Source: JAKBCQ01 sp021807585
GTDB lineage: Bacteria > Planctomycetota > Planctomycetia > Isosphaerales > Isosphaeraceae
Length of the DNA stretch: 9,488 nt
Direction: 5' to 3'
NCBI GenBank assembly: GCA_027325115.1
Contig: DAHWFG010000199.1
Span: 1-9,488, forward strand
Shown: positions 6,638 to 9,488 of the stretch, piece by piece
Position numbering within the stretch: position 1 is the first letter of the stretch
How the letters are laid out: every line of letters starts with the position of its first letter
Position numbers and translations under genes: made by a program
The notes under the pieces: generated by a model
What the model was told of the DNA's origin: nothing
Database searches by the model: none
Seen by the model: the letters and a program-made list of their open reading frames with translations, nothing else

Positions 6638-8131
6638 TTGCCTTCCGATACCACTCTTGTTACAAGTTATGGATACAATCCCGCAGGCTATGTTCAGTCC
6701 GTCACCGATCCCCGCGAGATCGTCACCCAGACGACTTACAACATGCTCGGTCAAGTCCTCCAAACGATCGATTGGATCAATCCTGAAAGCGAAGGATCAA
6801 CTCTTTCGGCTCGTACATTCAACGCTCAAAATCAGATAAGCACCGTTTTGGGCGGCACCGCGCCGACATATGATAACAACGGGAACACGATCTCGGACAA
6901 CAGTCAAACGTTCGTCTATGACGCGTGGAATCGGCTCGTCGCGGCGCTGAGCGGATCGACGACGGTCGCGGCGTACGGCTACGACGCGCTTGGCAGGCGG
7001 ATTTCCGAAACGTATTCGGGATCGAGCACGACCAATTATCTCTATTATTCGCCGCAATGGCAGGTTATCGAGGAGCGCCAGAACGGGAATTCGTCTACGA
7101 ACGTCAGTCAGCAGTATGTTTGGGGCGCGGCGTATATCGATCAGATGATCTCGCGCGATACGTACACGAGCGGGTCGATTTCGTCGACGTTGTTCGTGCT
7201 TCAGGACGCGAATTGGAATGTGACGGCGCTGACGGATTCGAGCGGAAACGTCGTCGAGCGCTATCTTTACGATCCGTATGGCGACGTGACGGTCTTGAAC
7301 GCGAGCTGGGCCCCGGTTTCGGGGAACGCGAGCGCTTTCGGCTGGCGATATCTACACCAGGGCGGTCGACTCGACCCGGTTACGGGCTGGTACGACTTCC
7401 GCAACCGCGATTACATCCCGAGCGAGGGTCGATGGGCCGAGCGAGATCCGATGGGATTCGGCGGGGGGAGTCTGAATTTCTATTCGTATGCACAATCGAA
7501 TCCGATGATAGGGAACGATCCTCTGGGAATGAGATATCTAGCGCCCGATGGCGAAGCTCATGATTACTATCAGACATTATTCGAATACAGGAGAGAAATG
7601 AGTGGAGTAGGCCGATGGAATGCCGATTCATTCTGGAGATATATGATTAATGGATCAGATGAACAAAGAACCCAATATCAGAATGGTTGTATTGGATTGG
7701 CGCAAATTCGAGTTGGTATTGATATGCAAACAAATACGTATTCATATCCAAATACAAGAGTATGCGTTCATTGTTTCAGCACTTTTAATAAAGCATTGGC
7801 TTACAGAACTAATATCATGAAAAACGATCGCTGTAATGTGAAGTACGCCATTGTTGCATCACAAAGTAATTTGCCTTTATCGAACAGATTGATCAATCCA
7901 CCTGGAGAAATCAATGGAAAAAACTTTCGACCCAACCTTCAGAATCATGCCACATATCATGAACCAGATCTAGGGAATCCATTCTGGGAATACATGAACG
8001 GGGCGCCTCAAAATAATCCAGACGTCAAAGTCATCCATTCAGCTCAACTTTCAGAAGAAGGTTGGACGACGACCATTTATTGTGTAGTTCCTATCGAAGA
8101 GAAAGCTATTCCACCGGCTATGAAGAAATGA
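6638..8131 (+). CDS. RHS repeat core with C-terminal variable domain, 5'-truncated
   Basis: RHS/YD-repeat proteins form a beta-cage around a C-terminal toxic domain delivered to other cells. The 497 codons begin at a TTG (6638) without a recognisable ribosome-binding site, inside RHS sequence, so this is probably a fragment and not a normal start. Residues 1-297 carry YD repeats (YDNNGNT, VYDAWNRLV, YGYDALGRRI), the core run QQYVWG, LQDANWNVTALTDSSGNVVERYLYDPYG, YLHQGGRLDPVTGWYDFRNRDY, GRWAERDPMGFGGGSLNFYSYAQSNP, and the NDPLG boundary (293-297) where RHS proteins switch to the variable tip. The segment around LQTIDWINPESEGSTLSARTFNAQNQIS looks shortened compared with RHS proteins I know, which suggests an internal deletion. 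Residues 298-497 are the tip, described separately. No upstream gene or secretion signal is present. It may be an orphan tip donor or a decaying gene. Confidence 0.82.
   Translation: MPSDTTLVTSYGYNPAGYVQSVTDPREIVTQTTYNMLGQVLQTIDWINPESEGSTLSARTFNAQNQISTVLGGTAPTYDNNGNTISDNSQTFVYDAWNRLVAALSGSTTVAAYGYDALGRRISETYSGSSTTNYLYYSPQWQVIEERQNGNSSTNVSQQYVWGAAYIDQMISRDTYTSGSISSTLFVLQDANWNVTALTDSSGNVVERYLYDPYGDVTVLNASWAPVSGNASAFGWRYLHQGGRLDPVTGWYDFRNRDYIPSEGRWAERDPMGFGGGSLNFYSYAQSNPMIGNDPLGMRYLAPDGEAHDYYQTLFEYRREMSGVGRWNADSFWRYMINGSDEQRTQYQNGCIGLAQIRVGIDMQTNTYSYPNTRVCVHCFSTFNKALAYRTNIMKNDRCNVKYAIVASQSNLPLSNRLINPPGEINGKNFRPNLQNHATYHEPDLGNPFWEYMNGAPQNNPDVKVIHSAQLSEEGWTTTIYCVVPIEEKAIPPAMKK
7529..8131 (+). other. 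variable C-terminal tip of the RHS protein, candidate toxin domain
   Basis: Residues 298-497 of the RHS frame, directly after NDPLG. Base composition drops from GC-rich to AT-rich within a few codons, as expected of an exchanged tip. I do not recognise the family for certain. Visible: FWRYMINGSDEQRTQYQNGCIGLAQIRVG with Cys351 in an NGCIGL motif, then VCVHCFSTFNKALAYRTNIM, histidines at 437 and 441 (NHATYHEPD), and VIHSAQLSEEGWTTTIYCVV near the end. A cysteine after Gly with downstream His residues recalls papain-like cysteine proteases, amidases or transglutaminase-type enzymes, so a Cys/His active site is possible but unproven. There is no zinc-finger nuclease, HNH or ADP-ribosyltransferase motif that I can see. 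The immunity candidate follows at an ATGA overlap. Confidence 0.65.
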
Positions 8132-8607
8132 CAATGACCAGAAAATACTACATTATAATCTCAGCTACAGCAATTTGTTTGCTAACTGCAATGTTAGCAG
8201 TATCATTGTACTTTTGCATTAACCACAATACGAAATCGATCAGATTCTTATCTAAAGGGAATGTTGATCATATCTATATTAAAAATAACTTCGTGACAAT
8301 GGGTGGAGTGTCTGATGAAATCTTTGAGATTTCTAGTAATAATAAAGGAGAATTTCTTGATTGGTTCTTTCCATACTATGCATTGCAAAAAGATCAAATC
8401 AGACCAACTAAAATGAATATAATTTCAGAAATTATTTTTGTACTGGATAATAATGAATCAGTATTGATTACAGTGCCACAACAACCAGTAGGGATGTTTA
8501 TATTCTGGATGAATGATAATATATATTATAGATATAGTACTAAAGATAAATATGCGTTCGACTATGATTGGATGGACTTTATCAACGGCATGAAACAAAT
8601 TAAATAA
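8128..8607 (+). CDS. small membrane-anchored protein, candidate immunity protein for the RHS tip
   Basis: A 159-residue product that I do not recognise. The ATG at 8128 overlaps the RHS stop in an ATGA junction, which implies translational coupling; the frame is open back to 8062, but starting there would bury the start in the toxin tip. The N-terminus is short and basic (MTMTRKYY), followed by one hydrophobic helix at about residues 8-30 (IIISATAICLLTAMLAVSLYFC). There is no lipobox, so it reads as a signal anchor with the rest of the protein outside the cytoplasm. The remaining 125 residues are rich in Ile, Asn, Asp and aromatics, with IYIKNNFVTMGG, FLDWFFPYYAL, ITVPQQPVGMFIFWMNDNIYYRY and DYDWMDFINGMKQIK. 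Composition matches the tip and not the backbone. Position and size argue for immunity; a membrane anchor would fit a toxin acting at the envelope. Confidence 0.6.
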   Translation: MTMTRKYYIIISATAICLLTAMLAVSLYFCINHNTKSIRFLSKGNVDHIYIKNNFVTMGGVSDEIFEISSNNKGEFLDWFFPYYALQKDQIRPTKMNIISEIIFVLDNNESVLITVPQQPVGMFIFWMNDNIYYRYSTKDKYAFDYDWMDFINGMKQIK

Positions 8608-8641
8608 GCTGGTATAAACAAGATCAGTAAAAATTCAATAC

Positions 8642-8669
8642 ATATCAATTATTGATATTTATATTTTTA
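8642..8669 (+). terminator. AT-rich hairpin with T-rich tail after the immunity candidate
   Basis: ATATCAAT, one base, ATTGATAT forms a 17-base near-perfect palindrome starting 34 bases after the stop at 8607. It is followed by TTATATTTTTA. Position and tail fit an intrinsic terminator, but the stem contains only two G-C pairs, so it would be weak. Confidence 0.4.
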
Positions 8670-8958
8670 CTTATGATCTATCCGACCAAGAGTTAAACAC
8701 GGGCTCAATGACTGTAGGATGATATCCACACCTGAAATGAGTCGCCCAATTAATCACCGATCTCCGCTGTCTTTTGTATAAGTCGATTTTCAATCCAGAT
8801 GCGTAAGACTCATGGAAATATCAGTTAATTCATTTGAAGTATCCATTTACCGGATTCATCACGCGAATCGATCCGAATCGATTGTGACGGAATCCTTCGT
8901 TTATTTGTTTTTTGGATCGACCCTGCCGGATCGCATACCGACTTTATGGCGATATATT

Positions 8959-9018
8959 TGCATTCAATGCAGATACCAAAAAAATTGTAGTCTACCCACG
9001 TTATGCCATTCAATGCAG
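8959..9018. repeat. 12-base direct repeat CATTCAATGCAG, first copy part of a palindrome
   Basis: CATTCAATGCAG occurs at 8961-8972 and again at 9007-9018, 46 bases apart. The first copy lies in TGCATTCAATGCA (8959-8971), a perfect inverted repeat around a central C; the second has only the right half (GCCATTCAATGCA). It could be a protein-binding site or recombination scar, or chance in AT-rich DNA. Confidence 0.4.
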
Positions 9019-9259
9019 CATTTCAATAATTGATTATATCCTGATATCATGAATATCATTCAACGTTCAACTTCATACACACAACCACGGATGATCTCTC
9101 AATATTGAGCCTCATACAGCAGAAAAATAAATAAATGACCATCTGCTAATGTCCTTATTCTCGATCGAGCTCAAACAAGCTGCTCCAACATCGATCTTCA
9201 GTCCAGATGCTCCATAATTGACTTGAAATGCTCAAAAAATCCGTCTTGAAATAGGATAT

Positions 9260-9277
9260 GATATTTGTTAAAATATC
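9260..9277. repeat. small AT-rich hairpin
   Basis: GATATTT, loop GTTA, AAATATC: a perfect 7-bp stem, followed on the plus strand by TTTAAG. It is too short and weak to call a terminator, but it lies close to the point where GC-rich sequence resumes. Confidence 0.3.
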
Positions 9278-9355
9278 TTTAAGTCTTCGGATTACAATCA
9301 AATAATCGCCGGAACTTGAACGATCGACTCCCAGACGATTTGCGACACGATCTGG

Positions 9356-9454
9356 CAAAACCTGATGACTCCGAACAACACCACCGCGTACGATCCGCCG
9401 GCTCGGATGACGGCGTTCGCGCGGGGGATATTATCTGCGTCGGGGAACAAATGA
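9356..9454 (+). pseudogene. second RHS fragment, interrupted
   Basis: In this frame the codons read QNLMTPNNTTAYDPPARMTAFARGILSASGNK and then stop at TGA 9452-9454. The middle resembles the YD-repeat wording YD.L.RMTAFARGTLSASGN that I associate with planctomycete RHS proteins, with PP in place of the usual xL. One base later, the next frame continues NESSSSYFRF to the window end, so a frameshift rather than a true end is possible. GC content returns to backbone level at about 9310. Resemblance is by eye over about 20 residues and the piece is short, so confidence is moderate. It may be the edge of another RHS gene or an orphan core fragment that extends beyond the window. Confidence 0.45.
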
Positions 9455-9488
9455 ACGAATCATCTTCTTCGTACTTCCGCTTTACCCT

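Larger units (their letters stand above)
8670..9308. other. AT-rich gene-free stretch between the RHS cassette and a second RHS fragment
   Basis: About 640 bases in which no frame on either strand gives a protein that I recognise. The longest frames (for example 8812-9033 plus, and 9155-9358 minus) have no ribosome-binding site and no conserved motif. The composition resembles the toxin tip and immunity gene more than the chromosomal backbone, so this is probably part of the same imported segment, or decayed remains of earlier tips. It contains the short repeats listed separately. No tRNA, insertion sequence or CRISPR repeat is visible. Confidence 0.5.

Noticed and set aside
6925..7563. 212-codon frame inside the RHS core in another phase
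   Set aside because: The RHS frame carries clear YD-repeat motifs over the same bases; the alternative is Arg/Gly-rich shadow sequence.
8812..9033. 73-codon frame with CIQCRYQKNC, reminiscent of a zinc ribbon
   Set aside because: The cysteine spacing is incomplete and no start signal is present; the opposite strand is open too, as expected in noncoding AT-rich DNA.
8608..9308. Possible tRNA, insertion sequence ends, attachment site or CRISPR array in the AT-rich stretch
   Set aside because: No cloverleaf with a TTC loop, no terminal inverted repeats with target duplications and no regularly spaced repeats could be found by eye; only a two-copy 12-base repeat.
9155..9358. 67-codon minus-strand frame before the second RHS fragment
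   Set aside because: There is no ribosome-binding site or recognisable domain, and it overlaps the GC-rich RHS-like stretch in antisense.

Overview
The window looks like a chromosomal segment of a planctomycete or a close relative. The basis is a GC-rich backbone full of GATCG-type codons, a PurA P-loop reading GDEAKGK, a pyruvoyl-type arginine decarboxylase beside a deoxyhypusine-synthase-like gene, and an RHS core whose wording (YDAWNRLV, QDANWNVTAL, YLHQGGRLDPVTG) I associate with planctomycete RHS proteins. The assignment is inference, at about 0.75.

Layout. Positions 1-588 (+) hold the 3' end of ruvB. Converging on it is a tight minus-strand cluster read from right to left: pdaD (pyruvoyl arginine decarboxylase, 2849-3397), a deoxyhypusine-synthase-like gene (1734-2831) and a Sua5-type threonylcarbamoyl-AMP synthase (641-1747). 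The last two overlap by 14 bases. About 700 bases without a gene (3398-4099) hold two hairpins. Next come uppS (4100-4915, TTG start) and purA (4976-6265, GTG start), also on the minus strand and 60 bases apart. Everything up to about 6.3 kb is housekeeping or core metabolism.

From about 6.48 kb the window becomes accessory DNA on the plus strand. A 5'-truncated RHS gene starts inside RHS coding sequence with no ATG, runs through an intact GC-rich RHS core and ends at a DPLG boundary. It is followed by a 200-residue AT-rich C-terminal domain that I do not recognise with certainty; it carries a GCIGL cysteine motif. The stop codon overlaps, in an ATGA junction, the start of a small membrane-anchored protein (8128-8607) of the same AT-rich composition. 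This is the architecture of a polymorphic toxin tip with its immunity gene. After about 700 bases of AT-rich apparently noncoding DNA, GC-rich sequence returns at about 9.31 kb, and a second RHS-like fragment (about 9356-9454) breaks at a stop codon.

Working together: arginine decarboxylase would supply agmatine, and the deoxyhypusine-synthase-like enzyme is a candidate to act on a polyamine in the same pathway, since bacteria lack the eIF5A substrate of the eukaryotic enzyme. Sua5 makes the precursor for t6A in tRNA and may simply be co-transcribed. The RHS tip and its partner form an independent cassette. The best candidate for something undescribed is this tip/immunity pair with the RHS fragments flanking it.
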